Shown piece after piece: positions 25,248 to 33,452 of a DNA stretch of 35,905 nucleotides; the stretch's first letter is position 1, and every line of letters begins with the position of its first letter. The stretch spans positions 1-35,905 of the forward strand of contig CAYYRE010000009.1 in the NCBI GenBank assembly GCA_964473895.1. Reading direction: 5' to 3'. The translations under genes were made by a program, and so were the position numbers. Source of the DNA: Sulfidibacterium sp964473895 (GTDB taxonomy: Bacteria > Bacteroidota > Bacteroidia > Bacteroidales > F082). The notes under the pieces are model-generated. The model did not search any database and had not been told where the DNA came from. It worked only from the letters and a program-made list of their open reading frames with translations.

Positions 25248-25568
25248 ATGAAAAAATTTGTTGTTTTATTTGTCATGGTTTTTGCTTTTAGCCTGACGCA
25301 GGCAAGCAACCGTGTCGTTACGCGCGCATTGGACCACAGCCAGACAATGGTCATGCAAAATCAACAACTGATGCCGGTATTTTCATTGCAAATGTTACCC
25401 TCCGGCACTATGGGGATATTCGGACATCATGCTGCCAAAACCAAGGCTCCCAAAACCGGTAAGCATGCAAGAGCAAAAAAAGCCAAAGAAAAAAAGGAGC
25501 ACAAGGCACAACATCATCATGTTATTAAAACGCCCAAAAAACAGCACCATCACCACAAAAAACACTGA
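25248..25568 (+). CDS. Secreted His/Lys-rich small protein
   Basis: 106 residues with a normal signal peptide (MKKFVVLFVMVFAFSLTQAS). The mature part begins with a mixed segment (ALDHSQTMVMQNQQLMPVFSLQMLPSG) and ends in about 45 residues made almost wholly of Lys, His and Ala, with HHH and HHHH clusters. I do not recognise a family. The histidine clusters could bind Zn, Ni or Cu, and the high positive charge could bind nucleic acid or anionic polysaccharide; both are inference. It has its own -7 box and a strong terminator, which support a real, separately expressed gene. Confidence 0.75.
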   Translation: MKKFVVLFVMVFAFSLTQASNRVVTRALDHSQTMVMQNQQLMPVFSLQMLPSGTMGIFGHHAAKTKAPKTGKHARAKKAKEKKEHKAQHHHVIKTPKKQHHHHKKH

Positions 25569-25597
25569 CAAAACCTCATAAAGCTTTGTTCAGTAAA

Positions 25598-25631
25598 TAG
25601 GCGGTACTTGTTGGTACCGCCTAATTTTTTT
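25598..25631 (+). terminator. Rho-independent terminator of the small-protein gene
   Basis: A perfect 10-bp stem (TAGGCGGTAC at 25598-25607 with GTACCGCCTA at 25614-25623) followed by ATTTTTTT. The right arm overlaps the stop codon of the convergent metallophosphoesterase gene. Confidence 0.88.
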
Positions 25632-26580
25632 CCCTGGCAGGGGATGTGCGTAAAGTAAACAAAGTGACTTCCGGCGGGCAGTTGAATCGTAAAGGAATGC
25701 CGGATACGCCGGCCCCTGGGCTGGTATATCCTTTCATGCCGTTTTGTTGCCATAACCCTTTAATGCGTTCTCTTTTCCCCTTTTGGTGGCTAATGATCGG
25801 GATACCCCCGGGGAGGCAGATTTGTCCGCCATGCGTATGGCCGCACAAATAGAGTTTGTACCCGTTTTCGGCTGCCACATCGCTAAGTTCTCCCGTATGC
25901 GAAAGAGCAATGGAAAATTCTGAAGTATTGCTTTCCAGGGCATGCAATGCCATGTCCGTGTAAAAGTAATAGGTGTCATCGATTCCCGTAACATGTAAAA
26001 TGTTCCCTTCTTTTTCTATGGCAACCGTTTCGTTAACCAAAAAACGTATGCCCAGCCCTTCCAGAGCATCCGTCATTTGGAAAGTGTCATGGTTACCGAG
26101 GACTGCCAATGTGCCGTATTGGGGTTGTATTGCCCTGAGCAGTTTTGCCATTGCGGGAAGGATTTGGCGGAAACTGCCCGTTGTATCTTTCCTGAAATCT
26201 CCGGTGATAACGCACAGGTCATAAGAGAGTTTTTCGATTCTATCCAGCAGGATATCTTCCAGCCCTTCAATGGCATCAATGTGCAGGTCGCTTAAATGCA
26301 GGATTTTTAAGCCATGGAAAGCATGGGGGAGTTCCTCGAAAGAGAGGGAAATCTTTTTTACCCGAAGGTCCTTTGCCTGGGACACGCCTTTGTTATATAG
26401 TCCGGTAATTTTCAATAAAATACGGAAAACGGCAAGCAGCCTTTCGAACAGGGTCCAGTTGCTTTTGGATTTTTTTCCGCTGCGTTTGTATTTAAAGCGG
26501 AAGGCTTCGAGGGTTGCGCGTACCGATGCCCAAACAACACGTTGCTCTTTTTCTTTCGGTGTAAGCGGATAGGGTGTCAT
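25621..26580 (-). CDS. Membrane-associated metallophosphoesterase, YkuE-like
   Basis: 319 residues from the ATG at 26580 (a TTG two codons earlier is possible). Calcineurin-like phosphoesterase motifs are all present: ILHLSDLHID, ITGDFRKD, VLGNHDTFQ, SHTGE and CGHTHGGQ, giving the usual two-metal site. The first 110 residues are basic, with a short hydrophobic stretch (LFERLLAVFRILLKITGLY), so the protein is probably attached to the membrane. YkuE-type relatives hydrolyse lipid pyrophosphates such as UDP-diacylglucosamine or unknown phosphates; the substrate here is unknown. No same-strand neighbour overlaps it; the thioesterase ends 69 bases upstream. Confidence 0.87.
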   Translation of the reverse strand: MTPYPLTPKEKEQRVVWASVRATLEAFRFKYKRSGKKSKSNWTLFERLLAVFRILLKITGLYNKGVSQAKDLRVKKISLSFEELPHAFHGLKILHLSDLHIDAIEGLEDILLDRIEKLSYDLCVITGDFRKDTTGSFRQILPAMAKLLRAIQPQYGTLAVLGNHDTFQMTDALEGLGIRFLVNETVAIEKEGNILHVTGIDDTYYFYTDMALHALESNTSEFSIALSHTGELSDVAAENGYKLYLCGHTHGGQICLPGGIPIISHQKGKRERIKGLWQQNGMKGYTSPGAGVSGIPLRFNCPPEVTLFTLRTSPAREKN

Positions 26581-26649
26581 AGCCAAAGGCTTTTTTTGCC
26601 GAAATTACAAAAAAACGGTGCGCGAAAAGGTGCACCTACCGGAACATGG

Positions 26650-27138
26650 CTAATCTTCCGTTTGATAAAAAGCGTCATGACCGGGATAATGTAACTTTTC
26701 GATGGCCGTTTTTTCGGGAAAGGTGAAGTAAACAAAATCACCCTCGGCACATAAATCACCGTTGGGACAAAACAATTCCACATGAATGTCGGCCAAATTG
26801 CGGCGTTGGCCTGTCAATTTGGCTTTTAAACGGATGTTTCCTTTGTTGATGGGAACCGTTTTTTTGTACCGGATGCTCATGGTGGAGGTGACCCCGGCGG
26901 TTTTTAATTTGACCTGCACCAGCCAGGAGGCAATCTCATCCATAAGTGTGGCTTGAATGCCTCCGTGCAACACCTGATAATAACCTTGAAAATGTTCTTT
27001 GGGTTCCCACTCCGAAATGACACCATCCGCTACTTCCATAAATGCCATTTGTAAACCGTTGTTATTTTGGGGTGCACATCCAAAACAGTAGTACCCTTTC
27101 ATATGGCGGTAGGGATTGTGTATTTTTTTTATTTCCAT
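26650..27138 (-). CDS. Hotdog-fold thioesterase (PaaI-like)
   Basis: 162 residues from the ATG at 27138; the longer frame upstream covers the 5' leader and repeat. Hotdog-fold features: an N-terminal YYCFGCAPQNNNGL motif (metal-binding-like FGCG pattern), EWEPKEHFQGYYQVLHGGIQATLMDEIA with the catalytic-helix HGG, and a beta-sheet TSTMSIRYKKTVPINKG. These proteins cleave acyl-CoA thioesters in the cytoplasm. Specificity is unknown. Its promoter has both -33 and -7 elements. The gene is read toward the metallophosphoesterase, so the two may be cotranscribed. Confidence 0.85.
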   Translation of the reverse strand: MEIKKIHNPYRHMKGYYCFGCAPQNNNGLQMAFMEVADGVISEWEPKEHFQGYYQVLHGGIQATLMDEIASWLVQVKLKTAGVTSTMSIRYKKTVPINKGNIRLKAKLTGQRRNLADIHVELFCPNGDLCAEGDFVYFTFPEKTAIEKLHYPGHDAFYQTED

Positions 27139-27190
27139 GATGTTTCGTGTATGTTTTGCTGCCTGCTTTCCCGTCCGGCAGCCTGGCAGG
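27139..27190 (-). repeat. Inverted-repeat leader of the thioesterase gene
   Basis: The 5' leader contains GCTGCCTGC and GGCAGGC arms (about 27159-27191) flanking GTCCGGCAGCCTG, which can form a hairpin. It resembles the CCTGCC-rich repeat at 57-115. Confidence 0.4.
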
Positions 27191-27222
27191 CAAAAGTAGT
27201 GCATGTTGCCGATAACCGCAAA
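27191..27222 (-). promoter_or_regulatory. Promoter of the thioesterase gene
   Basis: On the minus strand TTTG/TTG (27219-27222), a 20-base spacer and TACTTTTG (27191-27198), both Bacteroidota elements at consensus spacing. The leader is about 45-50 bases. Confidence 0.7.
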
Positions 27223-27637
27223 AAAAACAGGCCGGAAGTTTTACCTTGCCGACCTGAATCAACCAAAACCATTTTGCTGTTTACACCGGCCAAAGTGTAA
27301 ACCGCTTGCCGGGTGTGCAAGTTGTGTGCCACGGATTTTAACGGGTTGAGGGTAAAATCCATAGCGGAAAGATTGTTGATACCGGGGTTGGACTGCTTAC
27401 TGAAATATGCATGAAACCGGCGAATTTTTTGAAATATCTACGTATCCGGAAAACGGATGCTTTCGATTCCTCCCCCATCCGGCTTTTGTTTTGTCATGGA
27501 GTAAAAAACGGGCTGTTTTTCCCAAATTGGGAATGCTTTCCCAATTTGGGAAAATATCCGGGGTTTTCCGGAAAGAATCAAACCGAAGAATATCAACAAT
27601 TTAACCTGTCAGTAGCCCTCTGCGGCTTAATTTTTGT
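27223..27637. other. Intergenic region without a convincing gene
   Basis: About 415 bases between the thioesterase and LruC promoters. Short plus-strand frames (about 27407-27604) exist but have no start support and include the palindrome at 27517-27554, so I do not call a gene. The palindrome is the only clear structure. Confidence 0.5.
27517..27554. promoter_or_regulatory. 38-bp perfect inverted repeat, operator-like
   Basis: Two 17-base arms (TTTTCCCAAATTGGGAA and its exact reverse complement) separated by TGCT. Each arm is itself nearly palindromic around CCCAAATTGGG. Such a double dyad looks like two operator sites for a dimeric regulator. It is 130 bases upstream of the LruC gene start and no regulator gene is adjacent. 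Confidence 0.6.
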
Positions 27638-27645
27638 TATATTTG
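27638..27645 (+). promoter_or_regulatory. -7 box for the LruC lipoprotein gene
   Basis: TATATTTG, 38 bases before the ATG at 27684. It lies 83 bases downstream of the operator-like palindrome. No -33 TTG at 20 bases. Confidence 0.5.
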
Positions 27646-27683
27646 TAAAGGAAAAATTATACAATTCATAAAAAGTTAAAACA

Positions 27684-29567
27684 ATGAAAACAAAGAACTT
27701 TATTCTCGCTGTCATTTTATTTTTGACTGCCGGTGTTGCCTTTCAATCGTGTAACAAGGCTCCTGCGCCGGACAACGGGTCTCCGCTGGACAATCTGAAA
27801 ATCCCCGATGGGTTTACATTTGAATCGACCCGTGTGGAGAATGTTACCATCAATATGCCATCAACGGTAAACTTTACCTCTGATAAAAGTCGCTTCAACC
27901 TGTATACGGCAGCTCCGGATGCCGGGGGAAAATTGATTACTGCCGGCAGTTTTGATAAAAACGGCCAGTGGAAAGGGGAAATCCGTGTTCCGACGGCCTT
28001 GGATTCGGTCTATGTGCAAACTGTGGCAGGAAGTGTCTATGCTCAACTTGCCCAGCAGGGAGCAAAAGAGGGGGGCGTGATCATAAATTTCGGTGAAGAT
28101 TACGGAACAACCCCGCCGGATACCATTCCTGCTTCTTCTAAAGCAGCCGTAGCCCGATCGGGACAAACCGTAACCTACCGGGCTTTATCAACCAATAATC
28201 TTCTTCAGAATGCAGATTTTGAATCTGCCAATGGTTTTGTCAACGGGAATTATTGGTCGGACAATAACCCGGTGGATGGTCAATGGTATTATACGGGATA
28301 TTATAACCAACGCATGGAGCGATACAACGACAATGGAAATCACGTTTTGCGGACACCTCTCGGTCAGCATGGAACCTATTACGGCGGGGCTTCCCAAATG
28401 GTGGCGGCAAACCCGGGCGACCTGATTACTTTTTCGGCCGACATTAAATCGGTAGGTTCCCGAAACCGGTTGTATGCCTGGTTGTATCTTATTCCGAGGA
28501 ATGCCAACGGAACGCCGCTTGCTTATTACTGGGTGCAATACCGCTATCCTACGAGCCATTGGGTAACCAAAACCATTTGTGCCACCATGCCTGCCGGTAC
28601 GGTGAAGGTACAGGCTTTGTTCTGGAATTGGGATTACAGCTCCAGTGCCTCCATTTATTATGACAATGCAGTAGTTACCGGGCCTACCCGGGATGCGGAT
28701 GGCGATGGCGTGGATGACGATATGGATGATTATCCCAACGATCCGACCCGGGCATTCAATGTTTATTATCCGAACCAGACAGACTGGGGTACACTGGCTT
28801 TCGAAGATTTATGGCCCGGCAAAGGAGACTATGATTTTAACGACCTGGTGTTGGATTATCACTTTAAATCCGTGTTGAATTCTTCCAATCAGCTTGTCGA
28901 ATTTTTTACCGATTACTCGGTACGTGCTGTGGGTGCCAGTCTGAAAAACGGTTTCGGCTTTATGTTGGGCGGAAATCCCTCGGCTGTGGCTTCGGTAACC
29001 GGTACCCATCTCACCGAAAATTATATTCATTTGAATCCTGCCAACGGTACCGAACAGGGGCAAACCAACACGGTGATTATTCTGTTTGATAATGCCTTTA
29101 GAAATATCGGCAGTTCGGGATCCAGCTTTATTAATACGAAAGAAGATGTGCCTTACGTGGAGCCGGATACCAATCAGCTGCACGTGTTGTATGCCAATCC
29201 GGTTTCCGTTAATGTTACGGGTACGGCGCCTTACAATCCTTTCCTTATTGTTAATGGAGAGCGCGGCAAAGAGGTTCATCTGGCCGGACAAAAACCGACG
29301 GATTTGGTGAACACCTCCTATTTCGGTACGTATGCCGATGCCACCGATCCTGCCACGGGTAAATATTACCAAACGGAAAACAATTTGCCTTGGGGACTGG
29401 ATTTGCCGGTATCGTTTGCATACCCGAAAGAACAGGTAGATATTCTGAGTGCCTACAATCATTTCGGACAGTGGGCCGAGTCGGGCGGAACCGATTACCC
29501 CGATTGGTACATGGATAAACCCGGATACCGCGTGAGTTCGAATATTTATACGCCTCCGGCCAAATAA
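27684..29567 (+). CDS. LruC-domain surface lipoprotein
   Basis: 627 residues with a lipoprotein signal (MKTKNFILAVILFLTAGVAFQSC). Order: a short linker; a beta-rich N-terminal part (35-160) with ESTRVENVTINM and QWKGEIRVPTALDSVYV; a carbohydrate-binding-module-like jelly-roll segment (about 175-335, NLLQNADFESANGF to SASIYYDNAVV); one TSP3/EF-hand-like calcium loop (DADGDGVDDDMDDYPND); and the LruC domain (about 355-615), seen in WGTLAFEDLWPGKGDYDFNDLVLDY and the final AYNHFGQWAESGGTDYPDW. LruC proteins are surface lipoproteins of Bacteroidota with unknown roles, possibly in adhesion or glycan binding. It is a single-gene unit with its own promoter and a strong terminator. Confidence 0.88.
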   Translation: MKTKNFILAVILFLTAGVAFQSCNKAPAPDNGSPLDNLKIPDGFTFESTRVENVTINMPSTVNFTSDKSRFNLYTAAPDAGGKLITAGSFDKNGQWKGEIRVPTALDSVYVQTVAGSVYAQLAQQGAKEGGVIINFGEDYGTTPPDTIPASSKAAVARSGQTVTYRALSTNNLLQNADFESANGFVNGNYWSDNNPVDGQWYYTGYYNQRMERYNDNGNHVLRTPLGQHGTYYGGASQMVAANPGDLITFSADIKSVGSRNRLYAWLYLIPRNANGTPLAYYWVQYRYPTSHWVTKTICATMPAGTVKVQALFWNWDYSSSASIYYDNAVVTGPTRDADGDGVDDDMDDYPNDPTRAFNVYYPNQTDWGTLAFEDLWPGKGDYDFNDLVLDYHFKSVLNSSNQLVEFFTDYSVRAVGASLKNGFGFMLGGNPSAVASVTGTHLTENYIHLNPANGTEQGQTNTVIILFDNAFRNIGSSGSSFINTKEDVPYVEPDTNQLHVLYANPVSVNVTGTAPYNPFLIVNGERGKEVHLAGQKPTDLVNTSYFGTYADATDPATGKYYQTENNLPWGLDLPVSFAYPKEQVDILSAYNHFGQWAESGGTDYPDWYMDKPGYRVSSNIYTPPAK

Positions 29568-29590
29568 AAGTCATTTGTTTTCATTGTCAA

Positions 29591-29625
29591 AAGCCTGTTC
29601 CGGAATGTCGGAACAGGCTTTTTTT
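29591..29625. terminator. Bidirectional terminator between LruC and aminotransferase genes
   Basis: A perfect 12-bp stem (AAGCCTGTTCCG at 29591-29602 with CGGAACAGGCTT at 29609-29620), loop of 6, then TTTTT on the plus strand. On the minus strand the stem is followed by TTTGACAAT, so it can also end the aminotransferase transcript. Confidence 0.9.
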
Positions 29626-29655
29626 ATGGAACTCTTTTGTTTTGGAAGGGGGATG

Positions 29656-30975
29656 TTATGAAATCGGATGGTCTTTGTGGAACTGTTGTAACCGCTGACG
29701 CAATACGGGCAACTGATCGTGCCGTACCAGGGAAGTACAGGCCCGGATACCCTCTTTGTGGTCGCTGCCGGTAATGAGCAGCGAGATGGCACTGATGCCG
29801 TAATAAGCCAGTTCATGCAACAGTTCGTCGGCACCGAATCCGGGATACGAAAAGGTAAAATAAAACCCATCGGCAATGGGTTGGTCGATGTCGGTATCGT
29901 ACACGATGTTAAAGCCGTTTTCCAAAAACATCTGCTTCATTTCTTTGGCTTTTATTCCGTAATCTTTCACATATTCCACAAAGTTAAATTTTCCTTCGTT
30001 CACGGCTTTCAGGACGGCGGCCAAAGCAAACTGTGCCGAATGGGCCGTGCCGGAGCTCAACGGATACAATGTTTCGTAGATAAGGGAATATCCCAGGCTG
30101 TCGGTGGTGTAGTAACGCAACAGGTCGGGCAGGCTCATGTTGTAAAGGTTGTCGGAAATGGCCATCATGCCGATACGTTCGCCGGCGTAACTGAAAATCT
30201 TGGAGCTGGAAACCAGCAAAATGTAGTTGGTAGAATATTTGGCCACAGTGGGCTGAAAGGGCGGTTTCCCGGGTTGGGAATAATCTTTACGGAAGTCCAT
30301 GCCAAAGTAGGCTAAATCTTCGAGGATGGCAACGTGGTATTTGTCTGCCATTTCCCCAATGATTTGCAGCTCTTCTTCGGTAAAACAGACCCACGAAGGG
30401 TTGTTGGGATTGGAATAGAGCACTGTATGAAAACGTCCGGTTTTGAAATAAGATTCCAACTTATCCCTGAGTTTTTCGCCACGGTAATTGTACACATCAA
30501 AACTTTCGTAACGCAAGTTCAACACTTTATGTTGCATTTTGTGTACCGGAAAGCCGGGATCGATAAACAAAGTGGAATCCTGGTGACGGTTGGTGCGGCT
30601 CATACACAGAAAAGCGGCAAAACCGCCCTGCATGGAGCCCACCGTCGGAATACACCCTTCGGGGCTTACCTCGATGTCGAGAAAAAGTTTTAAAAACCGC
30701 GAAAATTCTTCTTTCAGTTCCTGTACTCCCTGAATATTGGGATAAATGGCGGCCACCCCTTTTTTCAGGGCGGCAATTTGGGCCTCTACGCCGATTTGCA
30801 CCGGAGGCAGGCCCGGGACACCCATTTCCATGCGGACAAATTCGGTCCCGGTGGCTTTTTCGATTTCATCCACCAGTTTTTTAATTTCGCGGATGGTGGC
30901 TTTTCCCATGGATTGTAAACCGCTTTCTTTGAGTTTTTGGTCCACAATCCGGGCATCTATTGGTGTGTTTTTCAT
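29656..30975 (-). CDS. Fold-I PLP aminotransferase, class I/II
   Basis: 439 residues of the aspartate aminotransferase fold. PLP lysine K259 lies in SSSKIFSYAGERIG, with the phosphate-binding Ser/Arg around it. YSNPNNPSW (187-195) and LEDLAYFGMDF (219-229) form the rest of the site, and a C-terminal arginine in EGIRACTSLV should bind the substrate carboxylate. It moves an amino group between an amino acid and a 2-oxo acid; the substrate is not readable. It lies 98 bp after an ADP-forming acyl-CoA synthetase on the same strand, with a -7 box between them. The pair would fit amino-acid fermentation (transamination, oxidation to acyl-CoA, then ATP formation), but that link is inference. Confidence 0.88.
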   Translation of the reverse strand: MKNTPIDARIVDQKLKESGLQSMGKATIREIKKLVDEIEKATGTEFVRMEMGVPGLPPVQIGVEAQIAALKKGVAAIYPNIQGVQELKEEFSRFLKLFLDIEVSPEGCIPTVGSMQGGFAAFLCMSRTNRHQDSTLFIDPGFPVHKMQHKVLNLRYESFDVYNYRGEKLRDKLESYFKTGRFHTVLYSNPNNPSWVCFTEEELQIIGEMADKYHVAILEDLAYFGMDFRKDYSQPGKPPFQPTVAKYSTNYILLVSSSKIFSYAGERIGMMAISDNLYNMSLPDLLRYYTTDSLGYSLIYETLYPLSSGTAHSAQFALAAVLKAVNEGKFNFVEYVKDYGIKAKEMKQMFLENGFNIVYDTDIDQPIADGFYFTFSYPGFGADELLHELAYYGISAISLLITGSDHKEGIRACTSLVRHDQLPVLRQRLQQFHKDHPIS

Positions 30976-31042
30976 GTTTTGAGTTTTTAAGCTGTAAATC
31001 CATATTTGGGTTCAAAAGGAAAATTCCTTCTTCAAGTTCGTT

Positions 31043-31050
31043 CAAAGTTA
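31043..31050 (-). promoter_or_regulatory. -7 box for the aminotransferase gene
   Basis: TAACTTTG on the minus strand, 67 bases before the ATG at 30975. A separate start within the gap is therefore likely, besides read-through. Confidence 0.45.
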
Positions 31051-31073
31051 CAAAATAAATTCCTTCGACCGGT

Positions 31074-33131
31074 TTATTTTGCAATGCGTATGCGGGCATC
31101 CACTGCCACCACTTGCTGCGGAGTGCCCAGCAACGGGTTGAGGTCCATTTCGGCAATTTCGGGCGCCAAACGCACCAAAGCGGATAGGCGTAACAAAGTT
31201 TCCGCAAACTGCTCCTCGTTAACTCCATCCTGTCCGCGAACGCCTTGTATCAGTTTGTAACTTTTGAGTTTTTTCAGTTCACGCCGTATTTCATCCCGGC
31301 TGAGGGGCGCCAAGGTGCTCCTGACATCTTTCAGTACTTCGATGAAAATACCGCCCAGACCAAACAGGATGAGATGCCCGAATTTTTCTTCCTTTTTTAT
31401 TCCGGCAAACAGTTCGGTTCCGGAAAGCATGGGCTGAATGAGTACGCCCCGGGCGCCATCGATTTGCATCATGCGATCCATTTCGTCAAGCAGTTTTTTC
31501 TCTGTACGAATGTTCAGGCTGACACCGCCCACATCCGATTTGTGCAACGGCCCCACCACTTTCATAACCAGCGGAAAACCGGTTTCTTTTGCTTTTTCCA
31601 GCAATTCGGTTTCGTTATGGACGGTAAACTCTTTGGCCCGGGCAATGCCGGCGGCATCGAGCAGTGCGCCTACATCCTCCGGCGGAAGGTAGCCGGTGGC
31701 GGCTTTTTCCACTATGGTACGGACTTGTTTTTTGTCAATGTCCGGAAGTTTTGGGTTTTGCAGAGCCGGTGCCGGGGTATGGAAAACCCTTGCGAGTGCT
31801 TCGCCGAGCATCACTTCATCGGGGAAATAGACCCGTCCTTTTTCCACAAAAGCTTTCACTTCTTCGCGGGCCGTAAGTACCGAGGGTAAAACCGGAAAGA
31901 TGGGCTTTTTGCTCGTTTTCATTTTTTTGTGCAGCAAGTCGTATACATCGAAAACAGGAAAAAGGCCGGGGGTGCCGAAAATGACCACCATGGCATCGAT
32001 TTCATCGAAGCGTTCGTTGACGTAATCGATAATGGTACCGAGTTGTTCGGCGGTGCCGGTGGCGAGGAAATCGATGGGGTTTCCCACGGCCGAGCCGGGA
32101 AATAGTTTTGATTTGAGCTCTTCGGCTGCCGGACCCGACAGTGCGGGAACATGCAACCCGCCTGCCGAGAGTTTGTCGGTGAGCATGACGGCAGGGCCTC
32201 CGGCATGGGTAATCACGGCAATGTTTTTCCCCTTGAGTTCGGGGTGCATAAAGACCGAAGCCACGGCAATGAGGTCTTCGCGTCCGTAACACCGTACGAT
32301 GCCTGCTTTGCGAAACAGGGCATCGGCAGCAGCGTCCGACCCGGCAAGGGCACCGGTGTGTGACGAGGCGGCACGACTCCCGGCTTCGGAGGCGCCTGCT
32401 TTAATGGCGGCAATACGGCAACCTTTGCGGATCAGCGAGGCAGCATGCCGCAGCAACAAGTCCGGTTTGTCGATCTTTTCAAGGTAAAGCAATTTGACTT
32501 TGGGATCTTTTTCAGGATCAAAATTTTCATCCATGTATTGCAACACTTCTTCCACTCCCATTTGGGCCGAGTTGCCTACGGAATAAACATTATTAAAAGT
32601 AAGTCCTTTGGGAATACCCGCTTCCATGATAAAGCAGGCGGTGGCACCCGAACCGCTGATAAAATCACAGCCCTGCGGGTCGAGTTTGGGGATGGGTTCG
32701 GTAAAAACGCCGTGGTATTGCGGGGTGAGAACGCCCACACAGTTGGGGCCAATGAGTGAACCGTTTACTTTGTTTACTGCTGCCACCATACGGTCTTCGA
32801 GTTTTTTTCCCTCGGCACTCTCTTCGCTGAAGCCGGCAGATAACACTATGAAAGCCCGAGTATTTTTGTTTTCCGCCAGATATTCAACGGTTTCCGGTGC
32901 ATATTTTGCCGCAATGGCAAGGATGGCGAGGTCCACATCAGGGAGTTCTTTTATGTCGCGAAAACTTTTGACACCCTGCACGGTTTCTTCCTTGGGGTTT
33001 AAAACATAGAGATTCCCATCAAATCCGCCGGCAAGCAAGTTTTTCAAAACTTTTCCGCCCGGTTTACGGGTATCGTTGGAGCCCCCGACAACCACAATGC
33101 TGCGGGGATGTGTTAATTGTTTTGTAATCAT
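31074..33131 (-). CDS. ADP-forming acetate/acyl-CoA synthetase (alpha-beta fusion)
   Basis: 685 residues, the usual length of single-chain ACD enzymes. It interconverts acyl-CoA, ADP and phosphate with acid, CoA and ATP. The CoA-binding Rossmann domain is 1-130 (VVVGGSNDTRKPGGKVLKN; GPNCVGVLTP). The succinyl-CoA-ligase-like domain is about 150-450, with SGSGATACFIMEAG and the phosphohistidine H258 in SSHTGALAGSDAAAD. The ATP-grasp domain is about 465-685, with FPLVMKVVGPLHKSDVGGV, ELFAGIKKEEKFGHLILFGLGG and AEMDLNPLL. All expected motifs are present. In fermenting organisms the enzyme makes ATP from acyl-CoA. It lies upstream of, and reads toward, the aminotransferase. Confidence 0.92.
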   Translation of the reverse strand: MITKQLTHPRSIVVVGGSNDTRKPGGKVLKNLLAGGFDGNLYVLNPKEETVQGVKSFRDIKELPDVDLAILAIAAKYAPETVEYLAENKNTRAFIVLSAGFSEESAEGKKLEDRMVAAVNKVNGSLIGPNCVGVLTPQYHGVFTEPIPKLDPQGCDFISGSGATACFIMEAGIPKGLTFNNVYSVGNSAQMGVEEVLQYMDENFDPEKDPKVKLLYLEKIDKPDLLLRHAASLIRKGCRIAAIKAGASEAGSRAASSHTGALAGSDAAADALFRKAGIVRCYGREDLIAVASVFMHPELKGKNIAVITHAGGPAVMLTDKLSAGGLHVPALSGPAAEELKSKLFPGSAVGNPIDFLATGTAEQLGTIIDYVNERFDEIDAMVVIFGTPGLFPVFDVYDLLHKKMKTSKKPIFPVLPSVLTAREEVKAFVEKGRVYFPDEVMLGEALARVFHTPAPALQNPKLPDIDKKQVRTIVEKAATGYLPPEDVGALLDAAGIARAKEFTVHNETELLEKAKETGFPLVMKVVGPLHKSDVGGVSLNIRTEKKLLDEMDRMMQIDGARGVLIQPMLSGTELFAGIKKEEKFGHLILFGLGGIFIEVLKDVRSTLAPLSRDEIRRELKKLKSYKLIQGVRGQDGVNEEQFAETLLRLSALVRLAPEIAEMDLNPLLGTPQQVVAVDARIRIAK

Positions 33132-33155
33132 TGTCCATTGTTATTTTTTCAACAG

Positions 33156-33163
33156 CAAAATTA
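33156..33163 (-). promoter_or_regulatory. -7 box for the acyl-CoA synthetase (ADP) gene
   Basis: TAATTTTG on the minus strand, 25 bases before the ATG at 33131. No -33 TTG at the usual spacing. Confidence 0.45.
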
Positions 33164-33236
33164 CGGAAATCCTACCGGGGAAAAAGCGGTATCGGGTATT
33201 TAGAACAATTTTAGGCGGTGAAGTCCGGGAATTTTT

Positions 33237-33448
33237 CTGACGGTGGCGATACGGTCTGGCTTGTTATGCACTTTGCGGCAGGGTTTAGCCGGTGTGTTTT
33301 CGGGGGCGCAGCGGCAGCTCCCCGTGGCCGGTACAGCGGTGAAGCAGCCCGGACAGAGCGACAGGGAAGCTCCTGACCGGGCGTTGCGAAACCCTGTGCG
33401 GGGCACGGGGACTACAGCGAAGCCCTGGGCCCTGCCGCCCAAAAAAAG
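33237..33448 (-). repeat. GC-rich intergenic element downstream of the MATE gene
   Basis: About 210 bases between the MATE stop (33453) and the ADP-forming synthetase. It is clearly richer in G and C than the genes around it, with repeated CGGGGGCGCAGCGGCAGCTC, GCACGGGG and CCCTGGGCCCTGCCGCCC patches. It resembles GC-rich elements found repeatedly after genes in Bacteroidota, but copy number could not be checked. No coding frame has a start. It may form a structured RNA or a transcript end. Confidence 0.5.
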
Positions 33449-33452
33449 AAAA

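Noticed and set aside
27407..27671. Two short plus-strand frames upstream of the LruC gene
   Set aside because: They run through the 38-bp palindrome, lack start signals and resemble no family.
30881..31228. Minus-strand frame reading EGIYFVTLNELEEGIF across the aminotransferase/synthetase gap
   Set aside because: The stretch looks protein-like, but the frame has no ATG within the gap and is otherwise a shadow of both genes.
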